Part shown: positions 15,746 to 23,846 of the stretch, one piece after another
Layout of the letters: each line of letters starts with the position of its first letter
Numbering within the stretch: the first letter of the stretch is position 1
DNA from: Parcubacteria group bacterium Greene0714_7
GTDB lineage: Bacteria > Patescibacteria > Paceibacteria > UBA9973 > UBA2103
Length of the DNA: 64,000 nucleotides
Reading direction: 5' to 3'
NCBI GenBank assembly: GCA_007378985.1
Contig: VMHB01000002.1
Location: forward strand, 1-64,000
The notes under the pieces: generated by a model
What the model was told of the DNA's origin: nothing
The model's input: only the letters and a program-made list of their open reading frames with translations
Databases searched by the model: none
Translations under genes and position numbers: made by a program

Positions 15746-17710
15746 TTATGCCTGATGTTCAATATCCTTTTTCTTTTTTGGCGTAATGCCTCCAGCAATC
15801 AAGACTTTCTCAAACTCATCTCGTTCAACTGTTTCTACTTCAACAAGTTTTGCAGCGATCATATCCAAGAGCTTACGATGTTTTACTATCAGGTCTTTTG
15901 CCTTCTCGTGAGCGTCATCTATTATCTTCTTCACTTCTGAATCAATCTTTGCTGATACTTCTTCTGAATATTCCTTATCTGAAATGCCACGGCCAAAAAG
16001 CGTGCGCCCCCCCTCCCCTTCAAGTGCCATAGGCCCTAAGGTGTCAGACATGCCGTACTTAGTAACCATGTCACGAGCGAGTGCTGTTGCTACCTGCAAG
16101 TCGTTTGATGGCCCTGTAGTGAGGTCACCAAACACTTCCATTTCAGCAACATATCCACCCAAAGAAACTGCGATGTCATCCAAGAATTCTTTCTTTGATT
16201 GCATCTTTGTATCTTCATCTGGCAACTTCAATGTGTACCCAGCGGCACGGCCACGAGAAATGATGGAAATTTTATGGACTGGATCAGCATACGGCAAAAT
16301 TGATGCGACGAGCGCGTGCCCTCCTTCGTGATACGCAGTGATTTCTTTTTCTTTTTTGTTCAGCAAATGACTTCTACGCTCAGGCCCAAGCATTACCTTC
16401 TCGATGGAACGCACCAAGTCAAATTGTGCAACCTTCTTTCGGTTTTCTCTCGCTGCAAGAATCGCACCTTCGTTCATTAGTGAATACAAATCGGCACCAG
16501 AAAATCCAGGAGTACGTTCTGCGATAGTGCGAAGGACTACATCTTCCGCAAGTGGTTTTTTGCGTGCATGAACTTTCAAAATTGCTTCACGGTCATCACG
16601 ATCTGGTAAATCGATGGTAACTCGTCTGTCAAACCTGCCAGGACGCAAGAGTGCTGGATCGAGCACATCAGGGCGGTTAGTTGCCGCCATAATGATAACT
16701 TTTTCATTTGGTTCAAAGCCATCCATTTCAACGAGGATTTGGTTCAATGTTTGTTCTCGCTCATCATTGCCACCACCAACACCTGTGCCACGAATGCGAC
16801 CTACAGCATCAATTTCATCAATAAAGATAATTGCGGGAGCTGCGTGTTTCGCCATGTGAAAGAGGTCTCGCACACGCGAAGCTCCAACGCCAACAAACAT
16901 CTCAACGAATTCAGAACCAGAGATTGAAAAGAACGGCACACCCGCTTCACCTGCAACAGCTCGGCCAAGCAAAGTCTTACCTGTTCCCGGGGCACCCATC
17001 AAAAGAACACCCTTTGGAATACGTGCACCGATGTCCAAGAATTTTTTTGGATTCTTCAAAAAGTCTACGATTTCAGTCAACTCTTCTTTTGCTTCTCGTG
17101 CGCCAGCAACATCACTGAATGTAACGCGCTGATTCAAATCTTTGGGGTCTATCATTCGTGCCTTTGATTGACCAAAAGTGAAAGCTTGCATTCCTGCCCC
17201 ACGAACTTGTTTCGAAAGAAACCAAATGAAAACGATGATCAGAATGAGCGGGAGAATGATGGGCGCGAGTGTGAAAAACCAGAATTGAAAACCACTTTGA
17301 TCTTTAACCTCAATTGAAACCTTCGAAATTTCATCTGCCTTTAAACCGTAGTTAGAAAGCGTTGTTGAAAGAGCAGTATTGGACTCTTTCTTACTCGACT
17401 TCTTGCTGGTGTCTGTATAGGTAGCAGTGAGCTTATCGCCTTCAACGATGATACTTTTTACGGAGTCCGTCTTAATGTCTGCGGCAAGCTGTGAAAGGGT
17501 CACATCTTTAACATCAACCTTTTGTCCAAAGAAAAAAGAATAGAGAGACGCGAGAATGAGAACCACCAATACTATGGAAGTTATATTATTCCATCCGCCT
17601 CCCTTTGCTGGCATGCCAGGCATTCCTTTTTGAACAAACTTTTTCAAAGGGTTTTTATCTTTGATTGGGTTTTTCTTGTTTGGAGTTTCTTTGAGATTGA
17701 TTTCAGGCAT
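15746..17710 (-). CDS. ftsH: ATP-dependent zinc metalloprotease FtsH
   Basis: Membrane-bound AAA+ protease that degrades misassembled membrane and regulatory proteins. ATG 17710 (MPEINLKETPNKK) is preferred over an in-frame TTG at 17746, giving 654 residues. Two transmembrane segments (SIVLVVLILASLYSFFF; LAPIILPLILIIVFIWFL) bracket a small extracellular domain. The AAA core shows Walker A GAPGTGKT, Walker B IIFIDEIDAVG, the second region of homology (ATNRPDVLDPALLRPGRFDRR) and the M41 zinc site HEGGH. It is a complete, typical-length protein. Confidence 0.97.
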   Translation of the reverse strand: MPEINLKETPNKKNPIKDKNPLKKFVQKGMPGMPAKGGGWNNITSIVLVVLILASLYSFFFGQKVDVKDVTLSQLAADIKTDSVKSIIVEGDKLTATYTDTSKKSSKKESNTALSTTLSNYGLKADEISKVSIEVKDQSGFQFWFFTLAPIILPLILIIVFIWFLSKQVRGAGMQAFTFGQSKARMIDPKDLNQRVTFSDVAGAREAKEELTEIVDFLKNPKKFLDIGARIPKGVLLMGAPGTGKTLLGRAVAGEAGVPFFSISGSEFVEMFVGVGASRVRDLFHMAKHAAPAIIFIDEIDAVGRIRGTGVGGGNDEREQTLNQILVEMDGFEPNEKVIIMAATNRPDVLDPALLRPGRFDRRVTIDLPDRDDREAILKVHARKKPLAEDVVLRTIAERTPGFSGADLYSLMNEGAILAARENRKKVAQFDLVRSIEKVMLGPERRSHLLNKKEKEITAYHEGGHALVASILPYADPVHKISIISRGRAAGYTLKLPDEDTKMQSKKEFLDDIAVSLGGYVAEMEVFGDLTTGPSNDLQVATALARDMVTKYGMSDTLGPMALEGEGGRTLFGRGISDKEYSEEVSAKIDSEVKKIIDDAHEKAKDLIVKHRKLLDMIAAKLVEVETVERDEFEKVLIAGGITPKKKKDIEHQA

Positions 17711-17750
17711 CTGGCTATTATATACGGCTACTCGCAAGAACACCAAAGAT

Positions 17751-17791
17751 AATAAATAAAACCCCCTCTTAGAGAGGGGGTTTTATTTATT
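17751..17791. terminator. Terminator between a secreted-protein gene and ftsH
   Basis: A perfect 19-bp stem (ACCCCCTCT/AGAGGGGGT core, loop TAG) with T-rich flanks, starting at the stop codon of the upstream minus-strand gene. Confidence 0.9.
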
Positions 17792-18611
17792 ATCTTTTAT
17801 CTATAATTTTTGGTTTACTGGGTGGCGTTACCGGTGGAGTTACAGGCGGTGTAGGAGGATACCCATATCCAGGTGGACGCTTAACGGTAAGCAAGTTCCC
17901 TTTCGCACTTCCAACATTCACTGTCGCGCTCTGATTACCACATTTTGAGTAACCGTATTTGTTCTTATAGCCATAGCGGATAGTCTTGCATTGATCGCCA
18001 ACAGCAGAGCCGGAGGCAACAGATGCTCTGAGTTGAACGGCTTGCGCTCCTGCCTTTGTGTAAGAAGGCTTCCCAACAATAGTGATTCTTCCGGTTGTCT
18101 GTTTTAAATAAATAGGGAGATCCTTCTTAAAGACGAGAACGTAGGTATCCCCATTAATAAATGAAACCGATGTAGGCTCCAAAAAGCTCATTTTTCCGCA
18201 CGAGCCTCCTTTATAGCCATACCCATACGTGACGCCCTCCTTGACGCAGTAGTCGTAGTGAAGAGCAAAGTCCGTCACTTCGAGCGCTGAAGCTTGGCGA
18301 CCAGAGACCGGTACCGAAACCGTAAACGAATTGAGTGTTGCTTGCCATTTAACATTCGTTGCCTTTACATCAAAGACAGCAAGAGTTTGTGATGCGTCAT
18401 TCACTAGGCTACCTGTTGGGCTCTTAGCGGAACGAGCGATGATAACAGTTGGCCTTCCAGAAAAGGATGATAGAACATTTGCAACTAAAGCATTGGAATC
18501 AGCAACGGCTACCCCAGACACTACGAAGAAAGAACCCCCAGTAATCACTCCTGCAACCAGAAGTGAGAGGAAAACTTTCATGGAGTTCCCTTTTTTATTC
18601 ATTGCTGTCAT
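17790..18611 (-). CDS. Secreted protein with Cys/Tyr-Gly-rich repeats
   Basis: A 273-residue exported protein of unknown function: signal peptide (MKVFLSLLVAGVITGGSFFVVSGVAVA) beginning at an internal Met after two earlier ATGs (18611 and 18602), a beta-rich body, and YGYGYKGGSCG and RYGYKNKYGYSKCG motifs containing the paired cysteines. The tail is a Pro/Thr-rich stalk (GYPPTPPVTPPVTPPSKP), typical of wall-spanning linkers. It is divergent from the GT-C gene. A surface location is inferred. Confidence 0.8.
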   Translation of the reverse strand: MTAMNKKGNSMKVFLSLLVAGVITGGSFFVVSGVAVADSNALVANVLSSFSGRPTVIIARSAKSPTGSLVNDASQTLAVFDVKATNVKWQATLNSFTVSVPVSGRQASALEVTDFALHYDYCVKEGVTYGYGYKGGSCGKMSFLEPTSVSFINGDTYVLVFKKDLPIYLKQTTGRITIVGKPSYTKAGAQAVQLRASVASGSAVGDQCKTIRYGYKNKYGYSKCGNQSATVNVGSAKGNLLTVKRPPGYGYPPTPPVTPPVTPPSKPKIIDKR

Positions 18612-18689
18612 AAAAATATATAAAGAAAGTACTATTATTAAAATGCCAATAACTCAAAAAGCGTACCATGAGAGCGGAGGTACCTAATC

Positions 18690-18695
18690 TATACT
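18690..18695 (+). promoter_or_regulatory. -10 box of the GT-C-like gene
   Basis: TATACT lies just four bases before ATG 18700. The expected transcription start (about 18702) is downstream of that ATG, which favours the next in-frame ATG at 18721 as the true start. Confidence 0.45.
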
Positions 18696-18699
18696 GGGG

Positions 18700-20097
18700 A
18701 TGAGATACACTAGTGCGAGCATGCAGATACCCGCCCTGTCTCCAAGAAAACAAACTGCCCTATTAGGCACCATTCTCGGATTAGCCTCACTCGCACTCCA
18801 CGCTATCCCGTTTTTTTTATTCGGACGGCACCCGCTTGGGTACGATACGGGGTTTTATAGGCGCTACTTGATTGAACCAATCACCTCTTTTCCTAATGCA
18901 CCAATCCCTGGGCTCGGGGATGATGCTTTTATAGTGCGAGTGTTCTTGGACATCCTGCGATTTCTTCACCTACCTACCGACCTCATTCTCTACGGTAGCT
19001 ATCTCATTTTTTGGGCATTGGTGCCAGTACTTTTATTTTTCTTTTTAAAACCGTACCTACAAAAACATGGCGCCTTTATAGCAGGACTACTCTTAGTAGG
19101 ATCATCAGTCGCGTACAACGGGTACTGGTATTTCCTCCTTAAAAATGCACTCGCCCTCGACTTCATGTTGCTCGCATTTATCGCAATTGAGCGAAGGTGG
19201 TTCACCGCATGGCTTTTGCTCGACATCGCAATCGTATTTACCCATAAGACGAGCGCTATTATCTACATCCTCACACTGATCGCTCTTTTTATTTTCTCGC
19301 GCGGTCGCAGAAATGAGTACGCTCTCCACATCGCAGGAGCGGGAGCGCTCTTTGCATTTATAAACGCACCAACGGTACATGAACTTTCTGTAGTCATGCC
19401 TTCAGCAGTATTTCTCGACTGGAAAACATACTTAGTGTTGTCGCTCCCATTCATTTTAGCAATTGGAGTTGCAGGAAAAGCATTTCTAAAAAACAAAATT
19501 CCGCCAACACTACTTGCACTCGCTGGTATCAGTCTCCTATTTCCATTATTTAGACTTCCCTTTTATGAACGAGTATTTATTTTCTCGGACATTGCGCTCG
19601 CTGGTCTCGCAGGGTATGGAATACACAAAACTCTTTCATCCCTAAAGTCAGCATGGGGCACAAAGCGTGCGTTCATACAGCTCGCTTTCCTCTCACTTTT
19701 CATTGGACTCTTTTTTGGGAACCTATGGAATCAAGTAATGAGTACTCCACCACTCATATCGAATGAACAAATCTTAAGAATTGAGGAAATTGCAAAAATG
19801 ATGCCGATAGGGGCAACCATTCTTACTACCTCAGATGAAGCCCCTTGGTTTGAAGGATGGACTAATGCTCACGTTGCAGCTCCCGGAATGCTGAACGATA
19901 ATCACAATCTCGAATCGTGGACTGAGCTGTGGACTGGAACATCTACGGAAGAACAAATTGAATTTTTAGATGATTTTCAAAAACCTCTCTACATAAGTAC
20001 TTTCTATGCCATTGAAGATATCATCGGCAAAACACCTGAGTGCGTGCATGAAGTCTCGGACAACCTCTGGTTTGTGGCGTGTGAAAAACCAAAATAG
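18700..20097 (+). CDS. Polytopic GT-C-like membrane glycosyltransferase
   Basis: A 465-residue protein with about ten transmembrane helices. The first extracytoplasmic loop holds GYDTGFYRRY, an acidic motif like the catalytic Asp region of GT-C enzymes (PMT, ArnT, oligosaccharyltransferase). The C-terminal soluble domain contains DEAPWFEGWTNAHVAAPGMLNDN. It probably transfers a sugar from a lipid-linked donor to proteins or surface glycans. ATG 18721 (MQIPALSPRKQ) is an equally good or better start given the -10 box position. The exact acceptor is unknown. smpB follows 18 bases downstream. Confidence 0.7.
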   Translation: MRYTSASMQIPALSPRKQTALLGTILGLASLALHAIPFFLFGRHPLGYDTGFYRRYLIEPITSFPNAPIPGLGDDAFIVRVFLDILRFLHLPTDLILYGSYLIFWALVPVLLFFFLKPYLQKHGAFIAGLLLVGSSVAYNGYWYFLLKNALALDFMLLAFIAIERRWFTAWLLLDIAIVFTHKTSAIIYILTLIALFIFSRGRRNEYALHIAGAGALFAFINAPTVHELSVVMPSAVFLDWKTYLVLSLPFILAIGVAGKAFLKNKIPPTLLALAGISLLFPLFRLPFYERVFIFSDIALAGLAGYGIHKTLSSLKSAWGTKRAFIQLAFLSLFIGLFFGNLWNQVMSTPPLISNEQILRIEEIAKMMPIGATILTTSDEAPWFEGWTNAHVAAPGMLNDNHNLESWTELWTGTSTEEQIEFLDDFQKPLYISTFYAIEDIIGKTPECVHEVSDNLWFVACEKPK

Positions 20098-20100
20098 CGG

Positions 20101-20106
20101 TATGCT
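20101..20106 (+). promoter_or_regulatory. -10 box of smpB
   Basis: TATGCT ends nine bases before the smpB ATG, so the leader would be only a few bases long. Confidence 0.4.
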
Positions 20107-20115
20107 GAAGCTGTT

Positions 20116-20565
20116 ATGAAGTCCCTGGTAGAAAATAAAAAAGCGCGTCTTGAATATGAAATTCTCGAATCCTACGAGGCGGGACTTCAATTGCTTGGAT
20201 TAGAAGTAAAATCACTCCGTGCAGGCAAGGCATCTCTCGCAGGCGCTCGCGTTGTGGTTCGTGGCGGTGAGGCATTTCTTTTGGGTGTCACCATCTCTCC
20301 CTATCAGGTTGGGAACACCGCCAAAAGCTATGATCCTGAGCGCACCAGAAGACTCTTGATGAGCAAGAAAGAAATCGCTGAGCTTGCTGTAAAAGAAGGG
20401 CAGAAAGGTTTGACAATTATACCTATTATGGTATATCTTAAGAATAAGAAACTGAAGGTGCAAGTTGCTGTTGTGCGCCACAAAGGCAAACATGACAAAC
20501 GTGATACCCTCAAGAGCCGTGATGCGAAGCGAGAGATAGACCGCACTTTGAAAACTGAATATTGA
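20116..20565 (+). CDS. smpB: SsrA-binding protein SmpB
   Basis: A 149-residue RNA-binding partner of tmRNA in trans-translation, which rescues ribosomes stalled on broken mRNA. The OB-fold is complete, with the hallmark block ILESYEAGLQLLGLEVKSLRAGKASLAGA, the RTRRLLMSKKEI region and a basic C-terminal tail (KHDKRDTLKSRDAKREIDR). Its RNA partner ssrA lies 49 bases downstream on the same strand, so both halves of the system are linked. Confidence 0.97.
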   Translation: MKSLVENKKARLEYEILESYEAGLQLLGLEVKSLRAGKASLAGARVVVRGGEAFLLGVTISPYQVGNTAKSYDPERTRRLLMSKKEIAELAVKEGQKGLTIIPIMVYLKNKKLKVQVAVVRHKGKHDKRDTLKSRDAKREIDRTLKTEY

Positions 20566-20579
20566 ATTAGCCAGTCCCC

Positions 20580-20610
20580 GAAAACATCCTTTGTATAGCT
20601 AAAGGATTTT
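20580..20610 (+). terminator. Possible terminator between smpB and ssrA
   Basis: AAAACATCCTTT and AAAGGATTTT form a hairpin with a short T-run just before the tmRNA. It could equally overlap the ssrA promoter (TATAGC in the loop). Confidence 0.4.
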
Positions 20611-20614
20611 CCCG

Positions 20615-21010
20615 GGGGGTGACTGGTTTCGACGGAGAATTTCCTCTGTTGTGCGCAAGACGGTGAATGCTGGAGATCACCTTAAACCTCGAGCACTGAA
20701 ACGTGCAAACGCTTCTATAAAGAGCCCTTACATGCAACCTGCTTTTGCGATTGCATAAGGATCCCTCTTCCGTCCTCGCTTCGGCCGGGACGGCGCTAGA
20801 CTTCTGACGTCTGATATGAAGACTCTAGTGCCATAACATCAGACTCTATTCTTTCCTACTGCTCGTAGGAAAGAGTGAAATTGAAGAGCTCGGACGGGTG
20901 TCATTTTGTTCGTTCTCTACCCACCTGTCTTAAACTTTGAAACGAACTATGTCTTGTAGAAACGCTTCGGAGACCCTCTCTGTACGGGAGTTCGACTCTC
21001 CCCACCTCCA
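20615..21010 (+). ncRNA. ssrA: Transfer-messenger RNA (tmRNA)
   Basis: One-piece tmRNA of about 396 bases. The 5' GGGGGTG pairs with 3' CACCTCC (one G-U), and the tRNA-like TGACTGGTTTCGACGG start and T arm GGGAG-TTCGACT-CTCCC are present. The tag reading frame starts at GCA 20705 and gives ANASIKSPYMQPAFAIA before TAA 20756-20758. CCA is not encoded. A strong terminator follows. The tag ends in a hydrophobic FAIA degron-like tail instead of the common LAA. Confidence 0.95.
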
Positions 21011-21063
21011 CTCGACTCGTTTTGCTAATGCAAAACTCGCTCGTGGCAAGCCACCACGAGAGA

Positions 21064-21097
21064 AAACAAAAGACACCCTTATGGGTGTCTTTTGTTT
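21064..21097 (+). terminator. Terminator after ssrA
   Basis: A 15-bp stem AAACAAAAGACACCC with loop TTAT and a T-rich 3' side. It is preceded by a CTCGTGG/CCACGAG hairpin. Confidence 0.9.
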
Positions 21098-21155
21098 AAG
21101 TCGAGTGCCCTGAGTGAGGAGTTAGACGACGAATCGAATGGGCTATGATTTGGTT

Positions 21156-21446
21156 ATGCATTTCGTATACATAATCCGAAACTCGGCAAATAAAATTTAC
21201 ACTGGTGTAACCAAAAACCCACAACAACGCCTGCACTATCACAATGAGAAGCGTGGGGCGCAGTTCACAAAAAGGACACCTACTCATTCCGAACAAAGTC
21301 GAGGAACCTACAAAATAGTTTTTCTTGAAAAATACCTTACCCTTGCAGATGCCCGAAAACGAGAAATTCAAATCAAGAAATGGAAACGTGAGAAAAAAGA
21401 GACTCTAATCGCAAAATATCAAGAAGGGCTCCCAACAAAAACATGA
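21156..21446 (+). CDS. GIY-YIG domain protein (UPF0213-like)
   Basis: A 96-residue single-domain GIY-YIG nuclease-fold protein. The split motif is VYIIRNS...IYTGVT (YII/YTG variant), followed by the conserved Arg (QQRLHYHN), KRGAQFTK, and the family's tail LADARKREIQIKKWKREKK. Stand-alone proteins of this family are widespread and of uncertain function. Met 21156 (MHFVYIIRN) starts exactly at the domain and is preferred over ATG 21138. Confidence 0.85.
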   Translation: MHFVYIIRNSANKIYTGVTKNPQQRLHYHNEKRGAQFTKRTPTHSEQSRGTYKIVFLEKYLTLADARKREIQIKKWKREKKETLIAKYQEGLPTKT

Positions 21447-21525
21447 TCCACTAACGCCTGGCTCGTTATCTCCACCGATATGGAAACATCATAGAGCAGT
21501 AGAAAAACGCCCACGAAGCGGTTTT

Positions 21526-21723
21526 CTAGTTTGCCAGACCTAACCAAGGCCAGATATACATAATGTATCCTGCAACAAACATAGAAATAATTAGGAGTAT
21601 TGCTTTAACCCAGCCATTCTGAATAAAACCACTAGTTATAGGGATGCGTTCGAAAATATTCACAGCTACAAAAGCCAATGACCCTCCTAATAGGAGAAGG
21701 AGCATGAAAAAGGCGATTATCAT
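21526..21723 (-). CDS. Small two-TM membrane protein
   Basis: A 65-residue protein with two hydrophobic helices (MIIAFFMLLLLLGGSLAFVAV and AILLIISMFVAGYIMYIWPWL) joined by a short polar loop. No family is recognised. It lies alone on the minus strand after the GIY-YIG gene. It is plausible as coding by hydropathy and compact layout only. Confidence 0.5.
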   Translation of the reverse strand: MIIAFFMLLLLLGGSLAFVAVNIFERIPITSGFIQNGWVKAILLIISMFVAGYIMYIWPWLGLAN

Positions 21724-21830
21724 GCAGTGTATAGTACCAGAATTAATTCTAGGAATCAGTCATGTTCAGGAAATGTGAGGACGTATTTTGTATTTGTGGA
21801 GGTGGAATAAGCAAACAATTTTGCTTATGT

Positions 21831-21982
21831 GGAGAGTCGAAAGCCAGAAGACGCCCCGTCTCCCTTGTGAGGGTCCAGTCGCCTAAGCGACGGGCGAGGC
21901 CGGGCAGGCGATTAGAAAATCGTGCCGAGAGGCTTTCCACTTAGCGAGTCTGCGAGCTTAGTGAGTTGACGCCGACTCTCTC
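21831..21982 (+). ncRNA. Structured non-coding unit E1
   Basis: GAGAGTCG at 21833-21840 pairs with CGACTCTC at the 3' end. Inner helices include AAAGCC/GGCTTT, GAC/GTC, CCCT/AGGG, GTCGC/GCGAC, a GGCA..CGATT-AGAA-AATCG-TGCC hairpin and CACTTAGC/GCTTAGTG. It shares its outer stem and the CGAT-loop-ATCGTGC hairpin with E2. No known RNA family could be assigned from sequence. The 21724-22193 gap contains only E1, E2 and a terminator. Confidence 0.45.
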
Positions 21983-21994
21983 TATTCTGTCTGC

Positions 21995-22134
21995 GTGGAG
22001 AGTCGAAAAGCGGAGCGATGTCTTGTCAGCAGACAAAACCGCGAGCTAGGCGATCAGTAGATCGTGCTGATGGAGGCTTCGTGACCTCGACTTGCGACGG
22101 CTTATACAGAACGCCTGACCGACTCTCCCCACTT
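21995..22134 (+). ncRNA. Structured non-coding unit E2 (tandem relative of E1)
   Basis: It starts GTGGAGAGTCGAAAAGCGG and ends CCGACTCTCCCCAC. The outer stem is GGAGAGTC/GACTCTCC; inner pairs are GCGG/CCGC, TGTCT/AGACA and GCGATC-AGTA-GATCG-TGC. The 3' end resembles the tmRNA 3' end (CGACTCTCCCCAC), but no tRNA-like domain folds. It may be one RNA with E1 closed by a shared outer stem. Confidence 0.45.
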
Positions 22135-22155
22135 CCGTTAGTGGTCATACGCATG

Positions 22156-22191
22156 AAAATAGACCGCTCAGGATACCGAGCGGTCTATTTT
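22156..22191. terminator. Bidirectional terminator at end of metal island
   Basis: A perfect 14-bp stem AAAATAGACCGCTC / GAGCGGTCTATTTT, two bases beyond the stop of the Cys-rich gene on the minus strand. Confidence 0.9.
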
Positions 22192-22193
22192 CC

Positions 22194-22397
22194 TTATTTC
22201 TTTCCGCAACCGCAGTCGCACTTCCCGTCTGCATTGTGCTCATGTCCACACATAGTGCAAACCTGCGGTTTGTCCATTTTCATTGAACAGCCACACTCGC
22301 ATGTACCATCAGTCTTTGCATGTTCGTGTTTGCACATAGTGCATACGTTCTTTGCTCCGTGAGTATGACCATCGTAATCGTTATGATTTTGATTCAT
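22194..22397 (-). CDS. Cys/His-rich metallothionein-like protein
   Basis: A 67-residue protein made of two tandem units of the form CTMCxHEH-(7)-GxCxCGC, with ten Cys and about eight His in total (NVCTMCKHEH...CECGC; QVCTMCGHEH...CDCGC) and a Lys-rich end. This is a metal-chelating design; it resembles metallothioneins in composition but matches no family exactly. It is the last gene of the ArsR-headed island, which supports metal sequestration (inference). Confidence 0.75.
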   Translation of the reverse strand: MNQNHNDYDGHTHGAKNVCTMCKHEHAKTDGTCECGCSMKMDKPQVCTMCGHEHNADGKCDCGCGKK

Positions 22398-22411
22398 AGT
22401 TTTTTATTATA

Positions 22412-22795
22412 TTAATTATTAATTGATCCCATTTTTTTCTCACTCATTAATTTTGCCAAACGAATTGGCATCATAAAGAGCAAGAAAACAATAGAAAGCA
22501 GGACGAAGAAAATTCCGGTAAGAATTTTACCAACACCAACTAGTTTGAGCCGCAAAAGTTCTGAAGGGTAATTTTGGATTTGTACAAGCTGTTTGTTTAA
22601 TTCCGAACCTGTAGGGGCAGTATCGCGATCTGCTTTGGCAAGCGAAAAGTATGCATCTTGGAGCGCATGAAATTTTACCTCCTCGCCGGACACTTGACCT
22701 TGCAATGACACACCTTGCCACGCAAAGAATAATGCCGAGATAACGAGTACGGCTAAGACGAGGAGCGGAAGCATCATTTGTTTCATATTTTGCAT
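22412..22795 (-). CDS. Two-TM membrane protein of the metal island
   Basis: A 127-residue protein with an N-terminal helix (MMLPLLVLAVLVISALFFAW), a soluble middle domain (SGEEVKFHALQDAYFSLAKADRD) of about 60 residues and a second helix (IFFVLLSIVFLLFMMPIRL). No Cys or clear metal motif is seen and no family is recognised. It is 14 bases upstream of the Cys-rich gene and probably co-transcribed. Confidence 0.7.
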   Translation of the reverse strand: MQNMKQMMLPLLVLAVLVISALFFAWQGVSLQGQVSGEEVKFHALQDAYFSLAKADRDTAPTGSELNKQLVQIQNYPSELLRLKLVGVGKILTGIFFVLLSIVFLLFMMPIRLAKLMSEKKMGSINN

Positions 22796-22880
22796 AAGTA
22801 TTTTTTATGTGAGCTGATAAAATTAATAATTATTTGCCGTTGGACAACGGCATCGGTGGCATGCTGTGGTATTCGCATAA

Positions 22881-23024
22881 TTAGCCATGGATTTTATGGT
22901 CGCCGTACACAGTCGTTGTGGCGGTAATGTCCTGCTTGAATGCACCAAAGTGATTGACAGTATCGCTCGCGGAGAGTCCCGCAACACCAAAACCTATAAT
23001 TATGAGATTGTACTGTGTTTCCAT
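22881..23024 (-). pseudogene. Truncated FAD-dependent oxidoreductase (MerA/Lpd-like N-terminus)
   Basis: The 47-residue frame opens with METQYNLIIIGFGVAGLSAS, a dinucleotide-binding start (GxGxxG) of the mercuric reductase / dihydrolipoamide dehydrogenase type. It then switches to unrelated sequence (DTVNHFGAFKQDITATTTV) and stops. A real reductase is over 450 residues, so over 90 percent is missing. Its place after a MerT-like gene makes a deleted merA-like gene an attractive reading, but the fragment is too short for a firm family call. Confidence 0.55.
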
Positions 23025-23028
23025 AACG

Positions 23029-23475
23029 TTATTTTTTTGAATTTCTAGCAACCATACTGCCAAGCACTGCGCCCCACATCATGTGGGAGAGAGCGAATAC
23101 AACCGGATTGAGTTTCAACATCACGGGGTCAATAAACGGAAGCAGAGCAAACCACATCACAAAGAACACCGCGAGCCCGTACAGCGCGCCGACAACGGTG
23201 GCCTTCCCGCGTGAAGTAAGAAATTTCCCAAAAAGCGCGAGGAAGGCAAACGACAGCACAACCGAGTTCATCATGTGCCCCATCATGCCGAGGACAACTG
23301 GGACGAGAGAGAATCCAACAGGGATCGCGATTGTTTGCAGATCGCGCAGAACCGTCGCCGCTATGAAAATCGGAGCAGACCAAAAACCAACCCCGTAGAG
23401 ACCCTCGTACACCATCTCCATCATGGCCATCGCGATACTTGCTACTAACCCTACAATAATTATTTTTTTATTCAT
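23029..23475 (-). CDS. Four-TM membrane protein of the metal island
   Basis: A 148-residue Met-rich integral membrane protein with four predicted helices (KIIIVGLVASIAMAMMEMVYEG; FSLVPVVLGMMGHMMNSVVLSFAF; ATVVGALYGLAVFFVMWFALL; LNPVVFALSHMMWGAVLGSMV). The repeated MMGHMMN and SHMMW motifs could bind soft metals such as Cu or Hg. It overlaps the preceding gene by eight bases, implying coupling. No characterised family is recognised. Confidence 0.75.
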   Translation of the reverse strand: MNKKIIIVGLVASIAMAMMEMVYEGLYGVGFWSAPIFIAATVLRDLQTIAIPVGFSLVPVVLGMMGHMMNSVVLSFAFLALFGKFLTSRGKATVVGALYGLAVFFVMWFALLPFIDPVMLKLNPVVFALSHMMWGAVLGSMVARNSKK

Positions 23476-23842
23476 AGAATTTAAATTTACTATTGATAAG
23501 TTTTTTTAAGCCCGCAATATCCCCTTGCAGGTTAATCTCTTCGGACGAAATGAGGAGGGTAATGACATTAGTGTTAATAATAAATACTGCCGGTAATTTT
23601 ACACCTTTGAATTCAGGATATCGTTGATGAAACTCATCTTTATGCAAGAATTCTTTTTCGAACGTCGAAGCATCCAGAAACTCTTTCCACTCGCCTTTCA
23701 TGGAGACTACCCCATATGTAACCATGCAAAGATTGCACTCATACGTAGCGGGCGCGATTACTTTTTTGAAAGCATCAGAAATCTGAGCGAATACCGAGGA
23801 ATCGACGTTATAGACAAAGAGCAATTTTGTTTTTGTATTCAT
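23468..23842 (-). CDS. Thioredoxin-like-fold orphan with CxxC-like motif
   Basis: A 124-residue soluble protein starting MNTKTKLLFVYNVDSSVFAQ. A YECNLCMVTYG motif near residue 35 gives a CxxC pair, and LPAVFIINTN resembles the cis-Pro strand of thioredoxin-fold proteins. The upstream extension to 23944 overlaps the MerT-like gene and is rejected. It probably acts in thiol or metal handling with its neighbours (inference); no named family is assigned. Confidence 0.7.
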   Translation of the reverse strand: MNTKTKLLFVYNVDSSVFAQISDAFKKVIAPATYECNLCMVTYGVVSMKGEWKEFLDASTFEKEFLHKDEFHQRYPEFKGVKLPAVFIINTNVITLLISSEEINLQGDIAGLKKLINSKFKFYE

Positions 23843-23846
23843 GTTT

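Noticed and set aside
21831..22134. RNase P RNA
   Set aside because: ACAGAAC and GGCTTATA fragments and a closing stem are suggestive, but the conserved GAGGAAAGTCC block and correct element order are missing; left unassigned.
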